From assembly GCA_964552795.1 (NCBI GenBank), contig CAZKIO010000011.1, positions 28,443-92,442 on the forward strand: 64,000 nt of DNA, read 5' to 3'. The position numbers were made by a program, and so were the translations under genes. The DNA is from JAEUHZ01 sp964552795 (GTDB lineage: Bacteria; Planctomycetota; UBA1135; GCA-002686595). This document shows, piece after piece, positions 41,732 to 53,187 of this stretch (within the stretch, counting starts at the first letter, position 1; each line of letters starts with the position of its first letter). The notes under the pieces are model-generated. The model ran no database searches and was not told the origin of the DNA. It saw only the letters and a list, made by a program, of their open reading frames with translations.

Positions 41732-42973
41732 ATGGCCATCAGCCCCATCCCCGAGATCCTGGCCGAACTCAAAGCCGGCCGGATGATCGTCCTGGTCGAC
41801 GACCCCGGCCGCGAGAACGAGGGCGACCTCGCCATGCTGGCCGAGCACGTCACCCCCGAGGCCATCAACTTCATGGCCCGCGAGGGCCGCGGCCTCATCT
41901 GCATGCCGCTGGCGCCCGAGCTGTGCGATCAGCTCGAGCTGACGCCGCAGGCGACGCGCAACACGAACAAGATGAGCACCGGCTTCACGGTGTCGATCGA
42001 GGCGGCCAGCGGCGTGACGACCGGCATCAGCGCGAAGGACCGCGCGCACACGATCCGCGTCGCCTGCGCACCCGGCGCGCGCGCCGAGGACCTCGCCCGG
42101 CCCGGGCACGTGTTCCCGCTGCGCGCCCGCGAGGGCGGCGTGCTCGTGCGCGGCGGACAGACCGAGGGCATGGTCGACCTGGCGCGCCTGTGCGGCGCGC
42201 GCCCCGCGGGCGTGATCTGCGAGATCATGAACGAGGACGGCACGATGGCCCGGATGCCGGACCTGGAGGTCTTCGCGGAGCGCCACAAGCTCAAGATCTG
42301 CACGATCGAGGCGCTGATCGCGTGGCGCCGCAAGGCCGAGCGGCTGGTCGAGCCGGTCGAGATGGACGTGCCGCTCCCGACCCGCTTCGGCACGTTCCAG
42401 GCGCACCTGTTCCGCTCGAAGGTGGACGGCAAGGAGCACGTGGCGCTGGCCAAGGGCCTGCCCGGCCCGGGGCTCGACGGGCCGCGCAAGCCGCTGGAGG
42501 GCGCGGTCACGGTGCGCGTGCACAGCGAGTGCCTGACCGGCGACGTGTTCCACTCGTTGCGCTGCGACTGCGGGCCGCAGCTCGAGAAGGCGCTCGAGAT
42601 CCTGGGCAAGGAGGAGCGCGGCGTGCTCGTCTACATGCGCCAGGAAGGACGCGGCATCGGCCTGGAGAACAAGCTCAAGGCCTACCGGCTGCAGGACCAG
42701 GGCCTGGACACCGTCGAGGCCAACGAGAAGCTGGGTTTCGCCGCCGACCTGCGCGAGTACGGCCTGGGCGCCCAGATCCTGCAGTACCTGGGCGTGCGCC
42801 GGATGCGCCTCTTGACCAACAACCCCAAGAAGATCGCCGGGCTGGCCGGCTACGGGCTGGAGGTCGTCGACCAGATCCCCCTGACGACGCCGCCGCACTC
42901 GGGGAACGAGCGCTACCTGGCGACCAAGCGCGACAAGATGGGGCACATCCTGCCGCGGCCGCCCCGGCCGTGA
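41732..42973 (+). CDS. ribBA: Bifunctional 3,4-DHBP synthase / GTP cyclohydrolase II (RibBA)
   Basis: A 413-residue riboflavin-biosynthesis enzyme. The N-terminal RibB domain has MIVLVDDPGRENEGDLAMLAEHVTPEAINFM, RTNK-like TRNTNKMSTGFTVSIE and DGTMARMPDLEVFAE; it makes 3,4-dihydroxy-2-butanone-4-phosphate from ribulose 5-phosphate. The C-terminal RibA domain, joined by a short linker at about residue 200, has VRVHSECLTGDVFHSLRCDCGPQL (zinc cysteines) and VYMRQEGRGIGLENKLKAY. It opens the GTP ring. The 12-residue LVDDPGRENEGD substitutes Pro where most enzymes have a Thr or Asp-x-Glu variant, a harmless change. No other rib gene is adjacent. Transcription may be controlled by the leader terminator. 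Confidence 0.96.
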   Translation: MAISPIPEILAELKAGRMIVLVDDPGRENEGDLAMLAEHVTPEAINFMAREGRGLICMPLAPELCDQLELTPQATRNTNKMSTGFTVSIEAASGVTTGISAKDRAHTIRVACAPGARAEDLARPGHVFPLRAREGGVLVRGGQTEGMVDLARLCGARPAGVICEIMNEDGTMARMPDLEVFAERHKLKICTIEALIAWRRKAERLVEPVEMDVPLPTRFGTFQAHLFRSKVDGKEHVALAKGLPGPGLDGPRKPLEGAVTVRVHSECLTGDVFHSLRCDCGPQLEKALEILGKEERGVLVYMRQEGRGIGLENKLKAYRLQDQGLDTVEANEKLGFAADLREYGLGAQILQYLGVRRMRLLTNNPKKIAGLAGYGLEVVDQIPLTTPPHSGNERYLATKRDKMGHILPRPPRP

Positions 42974-43114
42974 GCGCGCGGGCCGCCGGGCTGGCGCGCC
43001 GCGAGTCCGGATGCCAAACTGCGCCCAGGCAAGTACTTAGATCCGCGGCCGGGACCCAGGTCGAGGGCAGCTCCCGGGAAGATTCGGCGCTGCCCGCGCG
43101 TCCCAACGGCCGAC

Positions 43115-43720
43115 ATGGGACTGCCTGTGATGGAACCGCGACCCGCTGAGGACGCCTCGCTCGTCCAGGAGAGCCTGGCCGGCAACCAGGCGTCCTTCCA
43201 ACTGCTCGTCGAACGCTACCAGTCGCGGCTGTTCGCGCTGGTCCGCAACTACACGCGGAACCAGAGCGACGTCGAGGACCTCGTCCAGGAGACCTTCCTG
43301 AAGGCCTACTCGCGGCTCGGGAGCTTCCAGCACGAGTCGTCGTTCTACACCTGGATCTACCGCATCGCGGTGAACACGGTGCTGGACTCGTTCAAGCGCA
43401 AGGGCCGTTCGCCCGTGGTCTCGGTCGAGGATCCCGAGCTGACCGGCGGCCCGACCGCGCCGCAACCCCGCATCATGGCGCCGGATGCGCGCCTGGAGAG
43501 CGAGGAGATCGGCGCGATCACGCGCGCGGTCCTGGACGAGCTGCCGGAGATCTTCCGCACCGTGCTCGTCCTGCGCGAGTTCGACGAAATGGCTTACCAG
43601 GACATCGCCGACCTGCTCGGCATCTCGATCGGCACGGTCGAATCGCGCCTGTTCCGGGCGCGCGCGCGCTTCAAGGAGAAGCTCCTGCAGCGCCATCCGG
43701 AGTTCGGAGAGGGGGCTTGA
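43115..43720 (+). CDS. RpoE-like ECF sigma factor (head of the PilM operon)
   Basis: A 201-residue sigma factor, start at 43115 or at the ATG at 43130. Region 2 reads FQLLVERYQSRLFALVRNYTRNQSDVEDLVQETFLKAYSRLGSFQHESSFYTWIYRIAVNTVLD; region 4 reads LDELPEIFRTVLVLREFDEMAYQDIADLLGISIGTVESRLFRARARFKEKL. This is a classical RpoE-type ECF protein. Its stop overlaps the start region of the zinc anti-sigma (43717-43720). The operon continues into three envelope genes, so it may adjust the amount of that envelope machinery. Confidence 0.95.
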   Translation: MGLPVMEPRPAEDASLVQESLAGNQASFQLLVERYQSRLFALVRNYTRNQSDVEDLVQETFLKAYSRLGSFQHESSFYTWIYRIAVNTVLDSFKRKGRSPVVSVEDPELTGGPTAPQPRIMAPDARLESEEIGAITRAVLDELPEIFRTVLVLREFDEMAYQDIADLLGISIGTVESRLFRARARFKEKLLQRHPEFGEGA

Positions 43721-44310
43721 TCATGCGTGAGAACACCCACATGGACTGCAAGAATGCACGGCCGCTCGTCCCGAGCTACCTCGACGGCGAGCTCAGCGAG
43801 GCCCAGGCGGCGCCGCTGCGCAAGCACCTCCTGGCCTGCCAGCCCTGCCGCGCCGACGCGCAGGCGGAGCGCAACCTGAAGCGCTGGTTCGTCCCCGGCG
43901 AGGCGGTCACCGTGCCGCGCGACTTCTCGGCGCGCGTGGCCCGGCTGGCCTTCGCCGGCGGCGCGGGCGCGTCCGTCGATCGAGGGCCGGCGGTGGCCGG
44001 TGACGAGGCCGCGGACGCGCCGCGCGAGGTTCGCCGGCGCGCCGTGCAGCGCGAAACGCCCGTCCTCACGTTCGTGCTGCGCATGACCGCCGCCGCGGCG
44101 ATCCTGGCGCTCCTGGCCTCGGTCGCGATCCGCAGCCTGAACCTGCCCAACGCCTCCGAGCTGCGCGCGGACGACCGTCCGTCGATGAGCCTCGACGAGG
44201 CCTTGCAGCGCCTCGACCAGATCCAGCAGCGCGAGGCCGAGGAACGCGGGCCCGACGCGGCCGGTGCCGACGCCTCCGGGTCGCGGACGGCCGAGGACCG
44301 CCGCCCGTGA
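43717..44310 (+). CDS. Zinc-binding anti-sigma factor (ZAS type), single-pass
   Basis: A 197-residue protein. The N-terminal domain carries the ZAS motif HxxxCxxC (KHLLACQPCRAD) after MDCKNARPLVPSYLDGELSEAQA, as in RsrA/ChrR-type anti-sigma factors. One membrane segment (about 125-145; MTAAAAILALLASVAI) is followed by a short tail with LDEALQRLDQIQQREAEERG. An alternative start at the internal ATG 43741 (MDCKNARP), more typical of the family, is likely to be the translated one. It would bind the preceding sigma factor; thiol oxidation or zinc loss could release it. Confidence 0.9.
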   Translation: MIMRENTHMDCKNARPLVPSYLDGELSEAQAAPLRKHLLACQPCRADAQAERNLKRWFVPGEAVTVPRDFSARVARLAFAGGAGASVDRGPAVAGDEAADAPREVRRRAVQRETPVLTFVLRMTAAAAILALLASVAIRSLNLPNASELRADDRPSMSLDEALQRLDQIQQREAEERGPDAAGADASGSRTAEDRRP

Positions 44311-44693
44311 GGGACCTGCGCCTGTGGATCGCCGTGCTGGCCCTGTCCTGCCTGGCGGCCGGGGCGGGAGGGGGACTGCTCGCGGCCCGCTGGATCACGC
44401 CGGCGCCGCGTGCCGAGCCGACCGGCGCTTTCCCCGACTACGAGCGCATGCTGGCCGGCACCTTCGATCTCTCGCCCGAGCGCCGCGAGCTCCTGCGGGT
44501 CGTCCTGGAGAGCTACCGCGACGACGTCGAGAGAATCAAGGACCGCCACATGGCAGACTACATGAGTTCGATCGAGCCCGAGTTGCGCGAACGCGGCCGC
44601 TACTATCGCGGCCTCGTCCGCAACAAGGTGCTGCCCGAGGCGGGGCGCGCCGAGTTCGACCTCCTGTCCCTGGGAACCCCCGCAACCCACTAG
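44307..44693 (+). CDS. Small membrane-anchored periplasmic LTXXQ/CpxP-like protein
   Basis: A 128-residue protein starting at GTG 44307, overlapping the stop of the anti-sigma gene. A signal anchor (LWIAVLALSCLAAGAGGGLLAARW) precedes a helical domain (FDLSPERRELLRVVLESYRDDVERIKDRH), the pattern of small periplasmic sensors (CpxP, ZraP, Spy-like) that bind metals or misfolded proteins. It may be the third part of a sigma/anti-sigma/sensor set, as in CnrYXH-like systems in which a periplasmic sensor modulates the anti-sigma. That inference comes from operon order only. Confidence 0.75.
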   Translation: MRDLRLWIAVLALSCLAAGAGGGLLAARWITPAPRAEPTGAFPDYERMLAGTFDLSPERRELLRVVLESYRDDVERIKDRHMADYMSSIEPELRERGRYYRGLVRNKVLPEAGRAEFDLLSLGTPATH

Positions 44694-44706
44694 CCCCCGA
44701 TCCCCG

Positions 44707-46410
44707 ATGGCCCGATCCTGCGGACTGCGCATCGGCCCGCGCCGGTACGAACTCGTCGTCCTCGACGGCGGCCCCAAGAAGCACCGCGTCGCCGCCTATG
44801 CGACGGGCGACCTGCCGCACGGGGGCGAGGACGCCGCGACCCAGGCCGCCGCGGTGCTGCGCGAGGCCGTGCGCCAGCACGCGATCCCCAAGGAGAACCT
44901 GGCGATCGCCATCGACGCGGGCCTGGCGGCCTTCCGCTCGATCAGCGTGCCGTTCACCGACCGGGAGAAGATCGAAGAGGTCGTGAAGTTCGAGGTCGAG
45001 AGCGAGCTGCCGCAGTGGAACATCGACGACGTCGTCGTCGACTTCCACATGCTGGAGACCGCCGGCGAGGCCAGCGACCTGCTCCTGTCGGCCGTGCCCA
45101 AGGCCGAGATCCGCAGCGCGCTGGACCTGTGCGAGCGGGCCGGACTCGAGCCGCTGGAGGTCGAGCTGGAGACCTCCGCGATGGTCAACGCGGCCCTGGC
45201 CTCGGACCTGTGCACCATCGACAACGCGCAGGTCCTGGTGCACGTGGGCGAGACGTCGACCTCCGTGGTCGTGATCGACGGCCGCAAGGTGCGCGAGATG
45301 CGCGCCATCCGGATCGGCGCCATGGCCCACGAAGTGCCCGCGACGCAGCCGGAGGATCCGGCCGCGGAGGGCGAGGCCGCGCCGGCCGAAGCGGTCGAGG
45401 CGCCCGATCCCGAGGAGGCGGCGCGGCGGCTCGAGCAGGCGATCAAGCGCATCCGGCGCGAGCTGGGACGCACCGTCTCGGCCGCGCGCACGCTGCGGCC
45501 GATCGACGCGATCTACGTCTGCGGATTCGAGCTGCCCGGCCTGGTGGGCAGCCGCCTCCAGGACGCCGAGGTGCGGCAGCTCGACGTGTTCCAGGCGGAC
45601 AGCGGACAGCCCGCGCAGGGCTCGGGCCCGCTGGTGGTGGCCTACGGCGTCGCGCTGCGCCAGTTGGGCGGCGGCGAGATCAAGCCGCACCTGCGCCGCG
45701 AGGAGCTGCGCTACACGGGCGCGTTCGAGCGTGTCGAACTGCCGCTCGCCGTCGTCGCCCTGCTGGCGGTGACGCTCCTGGGCGTGTGGTGCATCTTCCT
45801 CCAGAAGGAGACCGAGTACGTCGACGGCAAGCTGGCCTACTGGCGCAACAGCGCCGTCAACTTCCTGGTCGGCGACCTGCGTGAGGGCAAGCAGGGCTAC
45901 TTGCTGTACCCGTCCGACCCCGTGGCGCGCTACCTGAAGGACATCGACGCGGACAAGGAGCGCAACAAGTTCGAGCAGCTGCAGTTCGTGAACGGCCAGC
46001 TCAAGCAGGAGGTCAAGAAGCTGGAGAAGGACCTGGGCCAGGACGCCGAGATCTCGCCGCCGCAATCAGCGCTGGTAGGGTCCTCGCTGGTACTGGCCGT
46101 GCTGGAGAAGCAGGTGACGGACGAGAACCGCCCCAGCCTGCGCATGATCCAGGCGACGTACACGCCCGGCCGCCAAGGCAAGAGCGACTACGTGCGCGTG
46201 CAGCTCAACATCACCTTCTTCGCCGCGGACCCGGTCGTCGCGACGCAGAACTACGAGGACTTCATCAAGGCGCTCCAGGCGAACGAGTGGTGCCTGAACG
46301 TCGAGCGCCGGCCCACTTCGACCCTGGAGAACAGCAAGGGGATCTTCGTGGCGGGAATGGGCATCGACGTGGACGTCAGCAAGGCTGACCTGGGGAAGGT
46401 GGCGCAATGA
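44707..46410 (+). CDS. PilM/GspL-like protein with fused PilN-like part
   Basis: A 567-residue protein. The N-terminal 340 residues have the actin-like fold of PilM/GspL: CGLRIGPRRYELVVLDGG, IPKENLAIAIDAGL, DREKIEEVVKFEVESELP, and VHVGETSTSVVVIDGRKV. A basic linker with ELRYTGAFERVELPLAVVALLAVTLLGVWCIFL then leads into one membrane segment and a periplasmic part (about 370-567) with coiled-coil and ferredoxin-like strands, as in PilN/GspL C-terminal regions. Such proteins link the assembly ATPase to the inner-membrane platform of type IV pili or type II secretion. An Ala/Glu/Pro-rich insert (about 215-240) is unusual. It follows the small sensor gene by 13 bases. Confidence 0.82.
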   Translation: MARSCGLRIGPRRYELVVLDGGPKKHRVAAYATGDLPHGGEDAATQAAAVLREAVRQHAIPKENLAIAIDAGLAAFRSISVPFTDREKIEEVVKFEVESELPQWNIDDVVVDFHMLETAGEASDLLLSAVPKAEIRSALDLCERAGLEPLEVELETSAMVNAALASDLCTIDNAQVLVHVGETSTSVVVIDGRKVREMRAIRIGAMAHEVPATQPEDPAAEGEAAPAEAVEAPDPEEAARRLEQAIKRIRRELGRTVSAARTLRPIDAIYVCGFELPGLVGSRLQDAEVRQLDVFQADSGQPAQGSGPLVVAYGVALRQLGGGEIKPHLRREELRYTGAFERVELPLAVVALLAVTLLGVWCIFLQKETEYVDGKLAYWRNSAVNFLVGDLREGKQGYLLYPSDPVARYLKDIDADKERNKFEQLQFVNGQLKQEVKKLEKDLGQDAEISPPQSALVGSSLVLAVLEKQVTDENRPSLRMIQATYTPGRQGKSDYVRVQLNITFFAADPVVATQNYEDFIKALQANEWCLNVERRPTSTLENSKGIFVAGMGIDVDVSKADLGKVAQ

Positions 46411-46958
46411 AGGGGTTTCTCGCAGGGATGAACCTGGCGCGGGCGATCATCCTGCTCTCGCTCGTCGGCTGCCTCGTGCTGGGCTGGTTCGGTTGGAGGC
46501 AGTCGCAGGACCTGAACGCCATGAAGGAGGCGCTCGACTCGCGCATCAAGCCGCTGGCGCGGGACCTGATGCAGACGGCGCAGAAGCACACGGCGTTGTC
46601 CAAGGCGCTCCGGGACGACAACCTGAAGGAGCAGTCGGACATCGAGACCTACATCCGCCGGGTCGCCGCGATGGACAAGGTCGAGATCGGCAACGTCAAC
46701 TTCACGAACTCGACCGAGCCGCGCAGCAAGTCGGTCGTCGACCGCGTGTACCGCATCAAGTCGGACGACCGCGAACGCTCGTTCCAGCGCCTGCGCATCG
46801 CCAACTTCCTGTACACGCTGGAGTACGAGAGCCGGCGCGTGAAGGTCACCGACATGAAGATGGAGGTGGCCGAGAAGCGGCCGCGTCCGCACGAGGTCCC
46901 CGAGGACTGGTGGCTCTTCGACGCCGAGGTGACGACGCGCGTCCGCACCGACGGCTGA
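46407..46958 (+). CDS. Small PilN/PilO/GspM-like membrane protein
   Basis: A 183-residue protein whose start overlaps the stop of the PilM/GspL-like gene in ATGA. A membrane segment (LARAIILLSLVGCLVLGWFGW, 10-30) is followed by a coiled coil (LNAMKEALDSRIKPLARDLMQTAQKHTALSKAL) and a ferredoxin-like periplasmic end (ERSFQRLRIANFLYTLEYESRRVKVTDMKMEV). This matches the shape of PilO/GspM partners of the preceding protein. Sequence identity is too low for a name. No pseudopilin, ATPase or secretin gene is present in this window, so the rest of the machine must lie elsewhere. It ends 18 bases from convergent carB. Confidence 0.72.
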   Translation: MKGFLAGMNLARAIILLSLVGCLVLGWFGWRQSQDLNAMKEALDSRIKPLARDLMQTAQKHTALSKALRDDNLKEQSDIETYIRRVAAMDKVEIGNVNFTNSTEPRSKSVVDRVYRIKSDDRERSFQRLRIANFLYTLEYESRRVKVTDMKMEVAEKRPRPHEVPEDWWLFDAEVTTRVRTDG

Positions 46959-46976
46959 ACGCCGGCGCGGGGCCGT

Positions 46977-50219
<3,243 letters not shown>

Positions 50220-50398
50220 GCGGGGGGGTGGGGGCGGAGACGGCGCGGCGAAGGGCCAAGGACGCGCGGGGCGGCCTCCGGCGGTTCCGCGCCGGCTGGC
50301 CCTAAACTACCCGATTGGAACAGCCGAACCGGGGCCTTGTCGAGAGGCCCGTCGGCTCCGCGTTGGAGTCGAGGCCCCCGCGCGCGTAGAAGGTGCCC

Positions 50399-51181
50399 AT
50401 GATCGGTCGTTCGCTGCTTGCTGTCGCTCTGGCCTGCCTCGGTAGCTGCTCGACGCCCAGCTTCTGGGCCACGCCGCGCGTCTGGCGCTCGGACGTCTCC
50501 GGCCACGTCGGGGCCAATGCCTCGGGTGCGGCGGTCGAAGTGAACTCGATCGAGGACGCGCTCGGCCTCGACCACGACAGCGCGGCCCCCGGCCTGCGCT
50601 TCGACGCCGACTTCGGCGCTCCCAGGATCACGTTCGCGTGGCAGCGCTCGGACCACTCCGGGCTCGGCATGCTCGACGTGGAGATCTCGGACGACGACGT
50701 GACGCTCCCGGCCGGGACGGACGTGGCCACGGACGTGGGCCTGGACCTGTACTCGTTGCTCGTCACCTTCGATCTCGTGCCGACCGACACCGTCGAGTTC
50801 GGGATCGGCCTGGGCTTGCAGGGCATGGACGTGCAGGCGGGCGTCCGCGCGCGGGACGGCATGCCTCCGGGCACCGTCACCGTCGACGAGTTCGCGGCCC
50901 TGCCGGTGCTGGCGGCGCGGGCCGGCGTCGAGCTCGGGCCCGTGGAGCTGTCGGCCCTGCTCTCGGGTTTCAGCGCCAGCTACGAGGGCGACAGCGCGAC
51001 CCTGTACGACCTCGACGTCGCCGCCCGCCTGCGTCTCCTGGAGCAAGGCCGGCTCTCGGGTTCGCTGGTGCTGGGTTGGCGCGAGGTGCGGATCGACGCC
51101 GAGTACGAGGACGGGAACGAGCGTGCCGACCTCGACGTGCGCCTGTCCGGCCCCTACTTCGGCCTCGTCCTGGGTTTCTGA
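50399..51181 (+). CDS. Outer-membrane-beta-barrel-like lipoprotein of unknown function
   Basis: A 260-residue protein from the ATG at 50399, with GAAGG six bases before it (a GTG at 50393 is an alternative). A lipobox follows the signal (LLAVALACLGSC). The mature part alternates beta strands: RITFAWQRSDHSGLG, DLYSLLVTFDLVPTDTVEFGIGLGLQGMD, LAARAGVELGPVELSALLSGFS, VAARLRLLEQGRLSGSLVLGWREVRID, ending in PYFGLVLGF with a terminal Phe, as in outer-membrane barrels. No enzymatic motif is seen. Divergent from carB, with about 180 bases between starts. Function unknown. Confidence 0.7.
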   Translation: MIGRSLLAVALACLGSCSTPSFWATPRVWRSDVSGHVGANASGAAVEVNSIEDALGLDHDSAAPGLRFDADFGAPRITFAWQRSDHSGLGMLDVEISDDDVTLPAGTDVATDVGLDLYSLLVTFDLVPTDTVEFGIGLGLQGMDVQAGVRARDGMPPGTVTVDEFAALPVLAARAGVELGPVELSALLSGFSASYEGDSATLYDLDVAARLRLLEQGRLSGSLVLGWREVRIDAEYEDGNERADLDVRLSGPYFGLVLGF

Positions 51182-51350
51182 GGCGCCGCCGGGCGGGGGC
51201 GCTGCCGCGGGGGCTCGACAGCGCGCGGCGAGCAGCGGAGAATGACCGTCACTGGGCGGACCCCCCAAGCCCCCCCCGCGCGGTGGGAGTCCCCTGGCCG
51301 TCGAACCCGATCGCGGCCGTCCCCACCTCGACACGGAGCCCCGAATCTCC

Positions 51351-53153
51351 TTGAAGTCGTTTTCGCGCCACCCGTCTGCCCTCGCGCTTGCGCTGCTGAC
51401 CCTCGCGGGTACTGCCGTCGCGCAGTCGAGTCCGAACGTGATCGTCGTCCTGGCGGACGACCTCGGCTACGGCGACATCGGTCCCTACGACCACGACCAG
51501 GATCCGCAGACGCCGCCGGTCAGCAACACGCCTGTGCTCGACCAGTTCGCGGCGCAGGGAGCGCGCTTCACGTCGTTCTATGCGACGGCGCCGGTGTGCA
51601 CGCCGACCCGGGCGGCGCTCCTGACCGGCCGCTATCCGGTGCGCTTCGGGTTGACGGGGGTCGTGGGCCCCAACGACCAGGCGGGGCTGCCGCAGAGCGA
51701 GATCACCCTGGCGAAGCTCTTCCGCGAGCGCGGATACCGGACGCAGGTCGTCGGCAAATGGCACCTGGGCGACCGGCCCCAGTTCCATCCGCTCGTCCAC
51801 GGCTTCGACGGGTTCTTCGGCGTGCCCTACTCCAACGACATGTCTCCGTTCTACCTGCAGAACGGCACGGTCGTGACCGAGACGAGCCCCGACCAGCGCT
51901 ACCTGACGCGGCGGTTCTTCGACGAGGCTCGATCGTTCGTCGCGACGGCGGCCTCCGCGGGGCAGCCGTTCTTCCTCTACCTGCCGCTCGTGGCGCCGCA
52001 CGTCCCCGTGTACGTGTCGCCGGAGTTCGACGGCATCACCGGTCGCGGGCTGTACGCGGATTGCGTGCGCGAGATGGATGCGGGTATGGGCGACCTGCTC
52101 GCGGACCTCGCGATGCTCGGCATCGACCAGAACACGCTGGTCCTCGTCACCAGCGACAACGGTCCCTGGCGCAACTCGCACGGGCCGCCCAGCAGCGCGC
52201 TCGAGCCCTGGCGGTGGGTCGGCGGCTCGGCCGGCCCGCTGCGCGGCGCGAAGCTGACCTTCTTCGAGGGCGGCGTGCGCGTTCCGTGCCTGGCGCGGTG
52301 GCCCGCGGGCATCGCGCCCGGCACCGTGATCGACGCCCAGGCCTCGTGCCTGGACGTCTTCCCCACGCTGGCGGACATCGTGGGCGCGCCCCTCCCCGCC
52401 GACCGCGTGATCGACGGGCGCAACATCGCGCCGCTCCTGCGGGGAACGGGCACCGTTCCGGCGAACGACCTCTACTTCATGCAGCTCTTCACCTCCGCGC
52501 AGCCGGGCTACGGCCAGTGGCGCGTGGCCGCGATGCGCAGCGGCAACTGGAAGGTGATGTTCGATGCCGCGCTCAACACGACGCAGCTCTTCGACCTGGC
52601 TTCCGACCTCTCCGAGTCCGCGTCGATCGATCTGCCCGCGCTGCGCGCGACGCTGCAGGACCAGGCGCGCGGATTCCAGTGCTCCCTGGGCTCCGCCGTC
52701 CGGCCGCCGGCGATCTCGCCCAGCGCGAACCTGGCGTGGGAGCGGCCAGTGACGGCGTCGTCGTCTTCGTCCTGCGACAGTTCGCGGGCCGCCGTCGACG
52801 GCTTGAACGGCACGGCGTGGACCAGCGCGCCGGGTGAGGCGCAGTGGCTCGCCGTCGACCTCGGCGGCGTCCGCCAGTTCCGGCGGGTGGGCCTGCGCTG
52901 GGGCGCCTTGCACGCCGTCAGCTACGCGGTCGAGTCCTCGCTGGACGGCGCCACGTGGCAGCCGCTCGTGGACGTGACCCAGGGCGTCGGTGGAACGGCC
53001 GTGCATCCGCTCCACGGTCGCGGCCGCTACCTGCGGGTCCTGTGCCGTCAGTCGAACTCCGGCGCCGGCTATTCGCTGGTGGAGCTGCGCGTGTTCGGGT
53101 TCGACCAAGGCGGCGGGGGCGGCGCCTCCAACGCGGACGGGTGGCACCTGTAG
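51351..53153 (+). CDS. Secreted formylglycine-type sulfatase with F5/8 type C (discoidin) domain
   Basis: A 600-residue protein starting at a TTG (51351) with a signal peptide (ALALALLTLAGTAVAQ). The sulfatase domain (about 27-460) has NVIVVLADDLGYGD and the formylglycine signature CTPTR in PVCTPTRAALLTGRYP (Cys83), then GKWHLG and VTSDNG. This is an arylsulfatase-type enzyme, presumably acting on sulfated polysaccharides, and would need a formylglycine-generating enzyme from elsewhere. From about 470 a discoidin-type domain (ASSSSSCDSSRAAVDGLNGTAWTSAPGE...WLAVDLG) probably binds the glycan. It ends in a Gly-rich linker and ADGWHL. The rare TTG start is chosen because it is immediately before the signal peptide. 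Confidence 0.9.
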   Translation: MKSFSRHPSALALALLTLAGTAVAQSSPNVIVVLADDLGYGDIGPYDHDQDPQTPPVSNTPVLDQFAAQGARFTSFYATAPVCTPTRAALLTGRYPVRFGLTGVVGPNDQAGLPQSEITLAKLFRERGYRTQVVGKWHLGDRPQFHPLVHGFDGFFGVPYSNDMSPFYLQNGTVVTETSPDQRYLTRRFFDEARSFVATAASAGQPFFLYLPLVAPHVPVYVSPEFDGITGRGLYADCVREMDAGMGDLLADLAMLGIDQNTLVLVTSDNGPWRNSHGPPSSALEPWRWVGGSAGPLRGAKLTFFEGGVRVPCLARWPAGIAPGTVIDAQASCLDVFPTLADIVGAPLPADRVIDGRNIAPLLRGTGTVPANDLYFMQLFTSAQPGYGQWRVAAMRSGNWKVMFDAALNTTQLFDLASDLSESASIDLPALRATLQDQARGFQCSLGSAVRPPAISPSANLAWERPVTASSSSSCDSSRAAVDGLNGTAWTSAPGEAQWLAVDLGGVRQFRRVGLRWGALHAVSYAVESSLDGATWQPLVDVTQGVGGTAVHPLHGRGRYLRVLCRQSNSGAGYSLVELRVFGFDQGGGGGASNADGWHL

Positions 53154-53187
53154 CCCGGGACCGCGCGGTCCGCGCCGCGCGCGCTCC

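Noticed and set aside
53158..53171. Palindrome between the sulfatase and aroB as a terminator
   Set aside because: A 14-base perfect palindrome leaves no room for a hairpin loop of useful stability without opening the centre, and no T-run follows.
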